64,000 bases of DNA, taken from the NCBI RefSeq assembly GCF_001640805.2, contig NC_066853.1, positions 26,180,378 through 26,244,377 of the forward strand, in the 5' to 3' direction. Below the pieces are notes generated by a model, which saw only the letters and a list, made by a program, of their open reading frames with translations, searched no databases and was not told the DNA's origin. Every line of letters starts with the position of its first letter. The first letter of the stretch is position 1. The stretch comes from Lates calcarifer. Lineage: Eukaryota > Chordata > Actinopteri > Centropomidae. Both the position numbers and the translations under genes were made by a program. Of the stretch, positions 49,864 through 56,520 are shown one piece after another.

Positions 49864-52733
49864 TTATTTAATGTGTGTAGAAATGAACTTGCTGTGGATT
49901 TGGATCAGTGTGCTGCTCCTGGACTCTCCCTCCTGATTGAGAGGTGAAGTCTCTGTTTTATGCTGATGACCTTGTTCTACAGAAACAGATGGACATAGTA
50001 GCAACATACTGCCAGAAAACTAATGTCATCATATTTCAGGAAAACAAATCCAGCCTATATAATCAAATGACTGAACACAGTATGAGCTCTACCTACCTTG
50101 GTATAATCATAACAGCATGAGGAGGTTTCAACAGCTGTTGGGTTAAACATCCAACAGAATCTCTATGTACAGAATTCTGCAGATACATTTACACAACAAA
50201 GAAAAACACTAACAAATGCCTGATACCAACTAATAATTAACATTCCATTTTTAAGCACCTTAAATCCCATCCCCCACACACTCTCTGTTCCAAAGCTGTC
50301 AAAATCCAGGAGCTGAGCCCAGAGAAGAGTCCTTAATGTCAGCTGGTCCTGAGACCTTTCTAAAACACATTGTGGCTAGTCCCACAACAACAGTGCTTTC
50401 AAGCACTATCCAGAGAAAACCAGGCTCAGTGACCACAAACTGGCAATCGAACAAGGAGGACAGAAAAAATCATGGCAATCCAAACATAACATGTGGTCAC
50501 TGTTACAGAGGTGAGGTTGAGACAGAGATGCACTTCCTTCTAAAATGAAATAAGAAGCAATTGCTTTAACAGATTCAATTCATTAATTCCAGATGTCAGT
50601 TAGCTAAATCCATCCATCCATTATCTATACCACTTTGATATCAACAAAGAACCTTTGAATCCTAAAACCCACAGACGTTCTTTCTGCTCTCTCTCTCTGG
50701 TCAGATCCTGGACTCGGAGCTCTTTGAGCTGATGCAGCAGAATGGAGATTACACTCACTTCTACTTCTGTTACCGCTGGTTCCTGCTGGACTTCAAGAGA
50801 GGTGAACTACCAGTCCTTTACTCTCACTGACCTGTTTTCTCTAGCTCATTGATTTGTCTGCATTGAGTCATATTGAGTGCCTGGTAGCAGAATGATTCCT
50901 GGTCACACTCACACAGTTAGCAGTGTTTGCAGTTTGACAGTCCTAATGGTTGGTTGAGGATACAGCTGAGGTGGACAGCATACACCTCTAGCATGCTATT
51001 TTGTTCAGGCGAAGCTCTGTCATCATTACCCTTTCAACATACAGAGTATGTCAACCATCATGATGTCTACCATTCCATAGCTTCCAACAGAGGTGACAAC
51101 ATGTTAACATAGCATTTCGTTGTGTTTAAGTAACAGTACATTCTTTCATCAGTGCTGATGACAAAATAGATTCAACACCTGTGTCACATGACCTTTCATC
51201 TGTAATGATTCTTTTACTCTTAGCTGTAGTACACTCGGGGCGGCACAGTGGTGCAGTGGTTAGCACTGTTGACTCACAGCAAGAAGGTTCCTGGGGCTTT
51301 TCTGTGTGGGGTTGCATGTTCTCCCTGTGCCTGCGTGGGTTCTCTCCAGGTTCTCTGGTTTCCTCCCACAGTCCAAAGACATGCAGCTTCGGTTAATTGA
51401 TAACTCTAAATTTCCCACAGGTGTAACTGTGAGTGTGAATGGTCATTTGTCTGTATATGTTGGCCCGGTGATGGACTGGCGATCCGTACAGGGTGTACCC
51501 CACTGGAGCCTATCCCAGCTGTCATTAGGGGTGTAATGGATGCATTACACTAAAAAAATTACCATAATAATAAGTTACCATAATATATCAACCCCAGTAA
51601 CATGTTCCAGCTTTTCACAAACACTGATTGAAGCTGGTCAGGAGGGGGCAGACTTAGTTTAAATTACTGAACACATCTTTGTCTGTGTTTCATCCCTCCA
51701 TCCACCTAAAATGGAACTTTTCCAAAACAGCCTCCAGAGTAAATAAATCCGAAAACACCTGCTTTGTGTTTCAGTGTGTGTAAGGTAAAGACAGCTTCTG
51801 TAAAATGATGACAGTAACCAGAGGTCAGGGGCTGTGTGCTGCAGTGCAGTAAAGTGAAGAAGATGACTCTCATTCAACTCCAGCTCTGTGATTTCTCATT
51901 TCACGATGTTCCCACCCTGAAGTAACAGCTGACTAAATCATAATAACAAAGTTCAGTTGTGTTATGTGCCAAGTGAGCAGAGCAGAGAGAGGGAGAGTTT
52001 CACCTGTTGTGGTGATGTTGTTCAGGTGTTTCACTGTCGACAAACGACTCTACAAAAATGATCAGGAAACACTAGGTGCAAATCATTTTCACTCAAAAAC
52101 ATTGGTTGTTTGTTTAGACGGCTTAATGTAGATGTAGTGTTAGTGTCTCCAAAAATACTAACTATGAAAATGTGTTGTGTGTGTGTGTGTGTGCAGAGCT
52201 CCTGTACGAGGATGTGTTTGCGGTGTGGGAGGTGATCTGGGTGGCTCCCAGGATTTCCTCGCAGCACTTTGTCCTCTTCCTGGCCTTGGCCCTGGTCACA
52301 GTTTACCGTGACATCATCATGGATAACAACATGGACTTCACCGACATTATCAAGTTCTTCAATGGTAAGACACATGTACATACACACTGATCAGTCACAA
52401 CAGGGTCACATAATGGATAAATGGTTGAAATGTGCTAAAACTTGACCAAACCTGATAGCTTGAGGTGCTGATGACAACGTATGTGAGTGGGTGAACAGCC
52501 TGTGGTCATGGAAGAGACCTGTGTGATTGTAGTTCAGGATTAAAGTTGTTCTTTGCATGGGTTGTGTGTGAGTGTAGTATCATTCTCTCTCCACGCAGAC
52601 TGTGTGTTTATCTGTAGCTGCCTCTCTAACTGTCTGATCCACAGAGATGGCCGAGCGCCACGATGTCCAACATATCTTGAAGATAGCTCGTGAGCTGGTG
52701 CACAAAGTTCAGTCTCTGATGGACAACAAGTGA
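21475..52733 (+). CDS. sgsm2: sgsm2, small G protein signaling modulator 2 (RUTBC1); 22 coding exons, 5' end missing
   Basis: This is the overall gene model, about 3,070 coding bases or 1,020 residues. As I recall, human SGSM2 has isoforms of 1006 and 1051 residues, so only about 40 N-terminal residues are absent. All 22 exons join in phase and read RUN domain, PH-like/Rab-binding region, linker, then a split TBC domain. SGSM2 is chosen over SGSM1 and SGSM3 because of [16 protein letters not shown] in the insert, [14 protein letters not shown] and the 135-base acidic exon. The family protein is cytosolic and membrane-recruited; it binds Rab9A and acts as a GAP on Rab32 and Rab33B. Oddities are a frameshift in exon 16 and a GC donor in intron 17. 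Identity is very secure; the function of this particular allele is not. Confidence 0.96.
23121..23193. repeat. (GT)n microsatellite
   Basis: Nearly uninterrupted GT repeats with a GC break near 23140. They generate spurious Cys/Val and His/Thr open frames. Confidence 0.95.
23693..23975 (+). mobile_element. Tc1/mariner transposase N-terminal remnant
   Basis: The plus strand reads [18 protein letters not shown], then [13 protein letters not shown] and ISKNTV before a stop. The GRPxxTTxxED segment is the GRPR/AT-hook-like linker and second HTH typical of Tc1 transposases. The catalytic DDE part is absent here, so this is a fragment. Confidence 0.75.
24886..24944. repeat. (AAT)n microsatellite
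   Basis: About 19 copies of AAT. The poly-Ile frame on the other strand is an artefact of this repeat. Confidence 0.95.
25266..25440. repeat. possible Tc1/mariner-related end fragment
   Basis: It carries ccagacagaagttttagaac, a poly-T/C stretch, then ttcaagcagttcaag. I recall this order from fish Tc1-like element ends. No terminal repeat pair was found. Confidence 0.4.
25973..26031 (-). repeat. short antisense end of the 2583-2765 repeat family
   Basis: It reads gttgtgaattggcgctatat, then aaataaaatttgacttgact. This is the reverse complement of the start of the family at 2583. Only the terminal part is kept. Confidence 0.6.
27661..28451. repeat. cluster of (CA)n and (GT)n microsatellites in opposite orientation
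   Basis: (CA)n occurs at 27661-27688, about 27744-27779 and 28043-28078. (GT)n occurs at 28392-28451. In the intron RNA the CA and GU tracts can pair. Confidence 0.9.
29103..29270 (+). CDS. sgsm2: sgsm2 visible exon 2: RUN domain
   Basis: 168 bases between ccctgcag and gtgatt. It begins with a variable Ser/Pro/Gln linker containing EPLRRQGSS, which resembles SGSM2 rather than SGSM1. It then enters the conserved RUN helix [20 protein letters not shown] and ends in DNS. The exon enters and leaves in phase 2 (AG/G in, TCC AG out). The preceding intron is about 7.5 kb, the longest visible. Confidence 0.96.
29271..32381 (+). other. sgsm2 introns 2 and 3 (around exon 3)
   Basis: Intron 2 is 29271-30298 and intron 3 is 30367-32381. 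Intron 3 holds a repeat-like tract at 31330-31630 with ggttcccagctggaac and gaaccagagctattttggtg, words seen in fish hAT-type repeats. The A/G-rich stretch 30550-30900 has no supported coding content. Confidence 0.6.
30299..30366 (+). CDS. sgsm2: sgsm2 visible exon 3: RUN domain
   Basis: A 68-base exon between cactgcag and gtaagtat. It reads [20 protein letters not shown] then LL and leaves with the first base of a Val codon. The VFGPILA segment matches SGSM2; SGSM1 has VDGPILA as I recall. Confidence 0.95.
32382..32530 (+). CDS. sgsm2: sgsm2 visible exon 4: end of RUN domain
   Basis: 149 bases after the acceptor tattttaag and before gtgagtg. It encodes [18 protein letters not shown], then [15 protein letters not shown] and a basic tail ending PALG. 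This block is among the best conserved in the SGSM family. The exon ends on a codon boundary. It is followed by an intron of only 88 bases. Confidence 0.96.
32619..32753 (+). CDS. sgsm2: sgsm2 visible exon 5: linker and start of PH-like Rab-binding region
   Basis: 135 bases (45 codons, phase 0 at both ends) between tctattctag and gtatgac. It reads [17 protein letters not shown], then [19 protein letters not shown] and VLVQP. The KRxSSGS segment is a basic/serine site typical of SGSM proteins. The remainder opens the region that binds Rab9A in human SGSM2. Confidence 0.96.
32975..33107 (+). repeat. intron 5 duplication, copy 1
   Basis: It shares gagataaagtctt, gttgtatagaatgaa-like, ttcattctg, cctatgttg, gacctttga and catgctaat, then tggtctggagttaga, in the same order with copy 2 at 33345-33517. 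Confidence 0.75.
33345..33517 (+). repeat. intron 5 duplication, copy 2
   Basis: It has the same ordered words as copy 1 about 370 bases upstream. It is longer by an extra piece around 33430-33460 (catatgaattgaacttctag). Confidence 0.75.
35796..35920 (+). CDS. sgsm2: sgsm2 visible exon 6: PH-like Rab-binding region
   Basis: 125 bases. It reads [15 protein letters not shown], then [17 protein letters not shown] and LEK. The donor is AAG AG/gtagtc. The acceptor lies in the run TAG-AAG-AAG, so two nearby AG sites could also be used, each removing Lys. The TAG site gives the same length as the human protein and is preferred. Confidence 0.95.
36106..36173 (+). CDS. sgsm2: sgsm2 visible exon 7: PH-like region
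   Basis: A 68-base exon between tctcttttag and gtgagta. It reads [20 protein letters not shown] then HQR. The [12 protein letters not shown] string is diagnostic of SGSM2; SGSM1 differs at several of these positions. Confidence 0.96.
36486..36649 (+). CDS. sgsm2: sgsm2 visible exon 8: PH-like region
   Basis: 164 bases between tcctag and gtgtgttg. It encodes [20 protein letters not shown], then [20 protein letters not shown] and [13 protein letters not shown]. It is near-invariant across vertebrate SGSM1/SGSM2. It ends on a codon boundary. Confidence 0.97.
37435..37567 (+). CDS. sgsm2: sgsm2 visible exon 9: end of PH-like region
   Basis: 133 bases after cgtcctgcag. It reads [16 protein letters not shown], a variable acidic stretch, then [15 protein letters not shown]. 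The donor is GCC A/gtaagta, leaving in phase 1. The intron end upstream is rich in TG rather than pyrimidines. Confidence 0.96.
37829..37963 (+). CDS. sgsm2: sgsm2 visible exon 10: in-frame acidic cassette exon
   Basis: 135 bases (45 residues), phase 1 on both sides, so it can be skipped without a frameshift. It reads [20 protein letters not shown], then [19 protein letters not shown]. As I recall, human SGSM2 isoforms differ by 45 residues, which fits this being the alternative exon. The acceptor is a tandem aag/cag; use of the upstream AG adds one residue (TV instead of I). The donor is the weak G/gtttttat. Both weak sites are consistent with regulated inclusion. Confidence 0.88.
37964..41394 (+). 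other. sgsm2 intron 10 (about 3.4 kb)
   Basis: The stretch starts with a C-rich tract (37981-38120) just after the weak donor. It holds long pyrimidine-rich runs near 40300-41100. I saw no additional exon or mobile element. Confidence 0.6.
41395..41569 (+). CDS. sgsm2: sgsm2 visible exon 11: linker with [10 protein letters not shown] and a Cys cluster
   Basis: 175 bases between ctggtttag and gtatgcac. It reads [18 protein letters not shown], a low-conservation stretch, then C-x2-C at 41481-41492 and C-x-C at 41535-41543. The [10 protein letters not shown] segment is shared with mammalian SGSM2. The linker joins the PH-like region to the TBC half; no domain is assigned to it. Confidence 0.92.
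42709..42773 (+). CDS. sgsm2: sgsm2 visible exon 12: lead-in to TBC half
   Basis: A 65-base exon between ttccatcag and gtaagtaa. It reads [20 protein letters not shown] then G, leaving with T of the Trp codon. The [19 protein letters not shown] helix precedes the TBC domain in SGSM1 and SGSM2. Confidence 0.95.
44182..44327 (+). CDS. sgsm2: sgsm2 visible exon 13: pre-TBC helices
   Basis: 146 bases between gtccatcag and gtgggtac. It reads [20 protein letters not shown], then [20 protein letters not shown] and SKYQKDCK. The upstream intron end is TG-rich. It ends on a codon boundary. Confidence 0.96.
46303..46348 (+). repeat. (CT)n(GT)10 microsatellite forming the exon 14 acceptor tract
   Basis: (CT)n runs from 46303 to about 46328 and (GT)10 from 46329 to 46348. 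The acceptor AG is at 46349-46350. The compound repeat replaces the usual mixed polypyrimidine tract. Confidence 0.95.
46351..46479 (+). CDS. sgsm2: sgsm2 visible exon 14: N-terminal TBC motif RxxxW
   Basis: 129 bases (43 codons, phase 0 both ends). It reads [19 protein letters not shown], then [30 protein letters not shown] is the opening TBC motif. The acceptor is a compound microsatellite, (CT)n(GT)10 then AG. The donor AG/gtacag is followed eight bases later by a (CA)n tract. Confidence 0.96.
46489..46511 (+). repeat. (CA)n microsatellite just inside intron 14
   Basis: About 11 CA units begin ten bases after the exon 14 donor at 46480. Confidence 0.95.
46577..46759 (+). CDS. sgsm2: sgsm2 visible exon 15: TBC/insert boundary
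   Basis: 183 bases (61 codons, phase 0 both ends) between tctcccgtaaag and gtgaagaa. It reads [20 protein letters not shown], then [20 protein letters not shown] and SNE. The upstream intron is 97 bases. The conserved SSGSSIDSH and HRDST segments mark the start of the insert that splits the SGSM TBC domain. Confidence 0.95.
46760..47821 (+). other. sgsm2 intron 15, carrying a SINE
   Basis: About 1.06 kb. Apart from the SINE at 47255-47549 nothing is recognised. Confidence 0.7.
47255..47549 (+). mobile_element. tRNA-derived SINE
   Basis: The 5' part reads gtgggaggctgtggctcagg, an A-box-like segment. A B box GGTTCGATCCC lies at 47309-47319. The body follows with gtatccttggccaagatact and gaatgtgtgtgaatgtg. 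It ends in gtgttatataagagcagttc, a motif common in fish SINEs. The orientation is the same as sgsm2. Confidence 0.88.
47822..48207 (+). CDS. sgsm2: sgsm2 visible exon 16: TBC insert, with apparent frameshift
   Basis: 386 bases between catcttcag and gtatgtac. It opens [12 protein letters not shown], then carries the conserved [18 protein letters not shown]. The length is 128 codons plus two bases, yet both neighbouring joints are phase 0. The frame entering at 47822 hits TGA at 48116-48118. The frame leaving towards exon 17 reads EEGRTPG, then [15 protein letters not shown] and SSYT. The switch falls at the run of seven G at 48059-48065; one extra G would reconcile the frames. The insert is Glu/Ser/Pro-rich and probably disordered. 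Confidence 0.9.
48314..48438 (+). CDS. sgsm2: sgsm2 visible exon 17: TBC arginine finger
   Basis: 125 bases after tttgaacag. It reads [20 protein letters not shown], then [20 protein letters not shown] and C. I-D-K-D-V-Q-R is the IxxDxxR arginine-finger motif of TBC Rab GAPs. The exon ends TGC AG and is followed by gcatgt, not gt; phase and homology both require this GC donor. Confidence 0.95.
48439..49228 (+). other. sgsm2 intron 17, GC-AG type, with a shared repeat
   Basis: The intron begins gcatgtcg and ends acctgcag. It contains the repeat at 48686-48830. Confidence 0.88.
48686..48830 (+). repeat. repeat shared with 15205-15360
   Basis: It carries agatatttgcccc, gtagagaccaaaaggagagt, gaatattggactta and ccagaaacatgactct in the same order as the upstream copy. 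Confidence 0.5.
49229..49311 (+). CDS. sgsm2: sgsm2 visible exon 18: TBC glutamine finger
   Basis: An 83-base exon between tcacctgcag and gtgagaag. It reads [20 protein letters not shown], then [13 protein letters not shown] carries the YxQ glutamine finger. With the arginine finger in exon 17, the dual-finger GAP site is intact in sequence, though both lie downstream of the exon 16 frameshift. Confidence 0.97.
49685..49794 (+). CDS. sgsm2: sgsm2 visible exon 19: TBC domain
   Basis: 110 bases between a (TG)n-tcag acceptor and gtgataac. It reads [20 protein letters not shown], then [17 protein letters not shown]. This block is near-identical across vertebrate SGSM2. The donor side continues into (TG)n(AG)n. 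Confidence 0.97.
49795..50704 (+). other. sgsm2 intron 19 with complementary AG and CT tracts at its ends and a LINE remnant
   Basis: The 5' end carries (TG)n then (AG)n at 49810-49855. The 3' end carries (CT)6 at 50687-50698, six bases before the acceptor. A short ccatccatccatta tail is at about 50608-50637. Confidence 0.85.
49895..50560 (+). mobile_element. non-LTR retrotransposon remnant with FYADD box
   Basis: The plus strand reads [13 protein letters not shown], then [17 protein letters not shown] and [11 protein letters not shown] before a stop. FYADD is the catalytic motif of LINE reverse transcriptases. Further on, [18 protein letters not shown] matches the Cys/His C-terminal motif of such ORF2 proteins. 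Large internal deletions make it inactive. It appears to be a different family from the LINE at 7818-8895. Confidence 0.75.
50705..50801 (+). CDS. sgsm2: sgsm2 visible exon 20: TBC domain
   Basis: 97 bases between tctctctctggtcag and gtgaact. It reads [20 protein letters not shown], then [12 protein letters not shown]. The [13 protein letters not shown] segment is the conserved C-lobe motif of TBC domains. Confidence 0.97.
50802..52196 (+). other. sgsm2 intron 20, carrying a SINE-like repeat and a GT acceptor tract
   Basis: About 1.4 kb. It holds the repeat at 51236-51531 and ends with (GT)n at 52176-52192 followed by gcag. Confidence 0.75.
51236..51531 (+). mobile_element. SINE-like repeat, sense
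   Basis: It begins ggggcggcacagtggtgcag, then tggttagcactgttg, ctcacagcaagaaggttc, a deleted B-box region, cctcccacagtccaaagaca and gtgatggactggcgatccg. It ends gcctatcccagctgtcatta. It is the same family as the antisense copy at 20145-20497. Confidence 0.8.
52197..52364 (+). CDS. sgsm2: sgsm2 visible exon 21: TBC domain C-lobe
   Basis: 168 bases between (GT)n-gcag and gtaagac. It reads [20 protein letters not shown], then [18 protein letters not shown] and [28 protein letters not shown] favours SGSM2 over SGSM1, which has ELVYDDVFLVWETIW as I recall. Confidence 0.97.
52365..52644 (+). other. sgsm2 intron 21
   Basis: 280 bases between gtaagaca and ctgatccacag; no repeat is recognised. Confidence 0.8.
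52645..52733 (+). CDS. sgsm2: sgsm2 visible exon 22: last coding exon with stop
   Basis: 89 bases after gatccacag. It reads [20 protein letters not shown], then KVQSLMDNK and a TGA stop at 52731-52733. The SGSM C-terminus xLIENK/LMDNK is conserved, so the protein ends at its normal place. Confidence 0.97.
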
Positions 52734-53810
52734 CTGAAGAGCAGGAGGAGGAGGAATGAGAGGATGCAGAGGGAGAGGATGTCTAACCCTACAGGACACA
52801 CAGCTCCTCCTCTCCTCCGTCAGAGAGACAGAGTGTTTCCAGACCTCCACCTATCCAGAGCAGGTCCAGAGGGTGAAGGTCTCCTCCCTGCCCAGACGAA
52901 GGCCCTGGGAGTGGGACGGGAGTGCTGCTGAAGCGGCCTGGCTCTGGAGCACGGCCTACATCTGTTTACATTTACCTTCACATGGAATGCTCATGGTGTC
53001 TGTTCAGACATGTGGATTTGTCTGCATGCTTGTAAGTTTGATCACACTGTGAACGCATTCTTGAGTCTCCCCAGTCCTGCAGAGCTTGTGTGCGTGCATG
53101 AACACACACACACATACACACACTCCATATTGGCTCAATCAGTGCTCCAGTTTCTAGGATCTCGCCCTCTTCTTCGACTCTGAAACAGAACATGTTGGAA
53201 GCCTGTTGGGAAGGCTGAAGTGTTCTCAGTGTTTGACAGATGTGCTCCTCCTCCATGTAATGCCAGAAGAGGTCGTTAGAGTGCAGAATTTACACACAAC
53301 ACGTCAGAGGAGCAGAAGACTTAGCCACGAAGAAGTTTCCATTAGTGACCAAATGGACTGTGCCAACTATCTTTTCATGAGTGTTTTCTACAACTAGCAT
53401 GCGTGTTTTTACACCCACCACCCCTCCACCCCCACCCCACCCCCCCTTCCTTTTTTCTTTTAGTCCAGGAGTTTATTCTTACACAAATGTTGCCTTTATC
53501 AGTAACAGCCCAAGGTACTTAGTTGCACTTTTTGTGAGGGTTTCCTTCATGGTGCCTGTGAAGGCCTCACCGCAGTCAGAGTGGGGGGGAGGGGGCCTGA
53601 GGTGCCACAAGAGGCCAAACTGTTGAGAAACTCAGGATGAATTGCAGCCAACTTTTCTGAGCGTGTCAGTTCAGTGGTTAAAGCATGTTGGATCTTCGTT
53701 CCGAGACAGACAGAAAATAACAGCACAGCACAATAGTAAGGACAAAAGCACACAGGCCCTCCTTTTCACTTTATGCTGTGATTACACACACATATTACAC
53801 ACTGAGCCAA

Positions 53811-53816
53811 AATAAA
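53811..53816 (+). terminator. candidate proximal poly(A) signal AATAAA
   Basis: This is a canonical AATAAA about 1.08 kb after the sgsm2 stop codon. The downstream GT-rich element is weak, so use is uncertain. Confidence 0.35.
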
Positions 53817-56495
53817 TTCAAATGGAATAAGGGATTACAAAAACATAAGGATTTAGTGTTCACCTTCACAGAGACATAATGTGGTGTACAGAAGCAGCAT
53901 TTAGACTAAATTAGAGAGTTGTAGAGTTGTAGTGGATAGCCAAACATTTATTAGATGTTTCAAGTTGAACTGGGGGCTAATTTGGATTCATGACCTCAGA
54001 CCTTAATATTGTTTTCATTTTTTAGAGGACAAGGTGCCACTAAACACAGAGACTGATGGACATGTTTGTAAAGATGTGTTCAAGCAGAGTGATTGTATTT
54101 ATCAACGTCTACAGGAGAATATGGCTAGAATTATTCTGTATTTTTCTTACTGTCAATAGATCCCATGAAAAGACCAAAATCAACCGTCTAACTTCTGGAT
54201 TCTGTCTGCGACTCTCAGCCCACTGAGGACACAAATCTTCAAAATGGATTTTAAATATGTATGTTTCTTTCTTTTAAAGACTCGTTAATTTCTTAAATCA
54301 ATAGGGCACTGTTGTTTTTAGCATACCTTACACAGACTAGAGTGTATAGTACATTTGTTGGAGACTGTTTTCAGAAGCAGATTAGTACATGTTGGTGTTA
54401 TAGTGAGTATTTACAGCAGCAGGGTTGAAGGTTTTCCCCTGATTTGACCTGTTGCTGCCCTTTTCCCAGAATGTCTGGCATTTCTTGTCATGAATGAAGC
54501 TAGATTTTGAAAACAGACTGTACTAATTAATCAGAAAGTGACATTCATGACACTATTCTTTCATAATGTGGTAATAGTGAAAAAGTTCTTCTTTGATCCT
54601 CTGTTTATCACTTTCATGTTCAGGTGGTTATATAGTTGACCTGAGATTATTATGGCCTCAGAGGCAGGGAAGGAATATCCATGCTGTTGCAGTGGTTTGA
54701 GGTATGGGATTTTATGGGATATTGTTATCACTGTAAATGCCCCACTGCTCTGATTGAGGCTGGAGGTTTGCATATCTGAAGCTACTTGACAAACCACCAG
54801 CAGAGTTTTCATTTACCGATCGGATTAAGTGAATGGAACAGATTGCACAATCAACAGAAATGCTTTACCACAAAGCTGAACAATAGAATACCACTTTCAA
54901 ATGCCATTCAAGTTTAAACTATATTTTATCTACAACATGTTTTTGGAAGCATTAATGAGGTTAAGAGAAGGCTTCTTGTTTCAGTACATACTGTATAGTA
55001 GCCTCTGCTGTCTGAATGAACAGGTTCTCAGGATTCTGCAGGACCAGGAACAGAATCTCAAGTCCTAGTAATTAAACATAAGCAGGACAGTATGGGACTG
55101 AGTCAAAATAATCTACAGTGTGTGTGTTCACAGTAATGAAGGATCACGTCACAGAGTGCAACAGAGTGACTCGATGATGTGTTCGTAATAGATTTTGGAC
55201 AACAGTGGCACAGAGGAATAAGATATATCTGGCTTTTGGTGCACACACAATTGTCAGTTGGATACATTCAGTGTTGGTTTGGGTCTTTTCATGGTGCATT
55301 GACCATAAGAGAAATTGCCAGCTCTGTCCTTTAAATGAATTCATGTTTTTTCAGTGGAACTGGAGTCAAACATGCTCACTGATCTGAAGGCACAATGAAA
55401 ACTGTTGAGCTTCTTGTTGCTTTCAGCAGTGCTGTCAGGAAAAGTGGTTGCAGTCGTCCATGTGGAACCTGATTCTTCTCCTGCCTCAAGTCCAGAGAAT
55501 AAGACAGACTTGAACTGTGTTGGTCTAAATAACAGATCTGTGGTCACAGGTTACAAAAAAACCTGACACAAAGCTGCTTTTAATGCCAAACTTTGTCTAG
55601 TGTTCAGTGAATCAGTATTAGGTTGGTTTTGGCTTTACAGTCACAGCACAGAGTACATTCATGTTTCTATCTGAAGGGAATCTGAGACATTTTTGATACT
55701 GTTTCCTATCCCCTCATCAGTGTGACCCTTTATCTCCACCCTCCTCACCTCTTTAAAATGTCCAACACGGCTGCATATGATTGGTCATCCAGCATGGACC
55801 TGCACCTGTGATTCAAGTGCCAAGAGTCTTCCCCAATCCTGAAGTGTACTGTAGTCATCTGGCTCTCTGATTCGCTAGTTTGATCCCAGGAATGGGCAGT
55901 GGTGTGGATGTACCTTGCTACGGACTCTCCCCCTACTCCACCCTGCCGTTGCCACAGCAATGGAGTAGGGTTGGTGGGGGAAACCTGGGCCCATAGCAGA
56001 GCTTTTTCTTCCTATCAGGACATTGTGTACCAAAGCCTTGAAACAGCCCCCTCTGTGGCATGACGACAATGTGCAATTTCATACTGCATCTTGAAGACTG
56101 ACTGTTTACTATGTGTGTAAAATATTTTTGAAAACGGTGATCTTGGATTCTTTGACTACTGTGCAATTTCTGTCGTTTGAGAAAACCCATCAAAGTCTAT
56201 ATTGCTGTAAATATGAACCGAAAACCCAATATTTCTATGAAGACAGTCAAACATATATATAACTTATTTTGAGATCTATTTTTTATGTTGGTTTTAGCAG
56301 CACTAGTCAGAGGTGTGTACTGTGCAGAAATGCAGAATGTGTGCAGACTATGTTACACGTTGACTGTTAAGTGTTCTTTCTCAATGTTGTGCACTGACTT
56401 CAAGATTTCAAATTCTATTTATTTAGAGAGCCAGTGATTGCATTGCTGAATATGTACTGGTAAGGATGTATCATTTGCCTTGAATGTAATGTATT

Positions 56496-56501
56496 ATTAA
56501 A
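56496..56501 (+). terminator. candidate distal poly(A) signal ATTAAA
   Basis: ATTAAA is followed 10-40 bases later by a GT/T-rich tract (ggggttgttc, gtgtgctgctctctttcc). This is the usual signal plus downstream-element layout. Use of it would give a 3' UTR of about 3.8 kb. Confidence 0.45.
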
Positions 56502-56520
56502 TAAGGGGTTGTTCATTAGT

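Larger units (their letters stand above)
52734..56520 (+). other. probable sgsm2 3' UTR
   Basis: No conserved coding sequence follows the stop. The stretch is free of obvious transposons, and its distal part (about 56200-56510) has the T/A-rich texture of a vertebrate 3' UTR end. Two poly(A) signal candidates bound short and long forms. A run of C at 53429-53445 is low complexity. The extent is inferred, not demonstrated. Confidence 0.5.
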
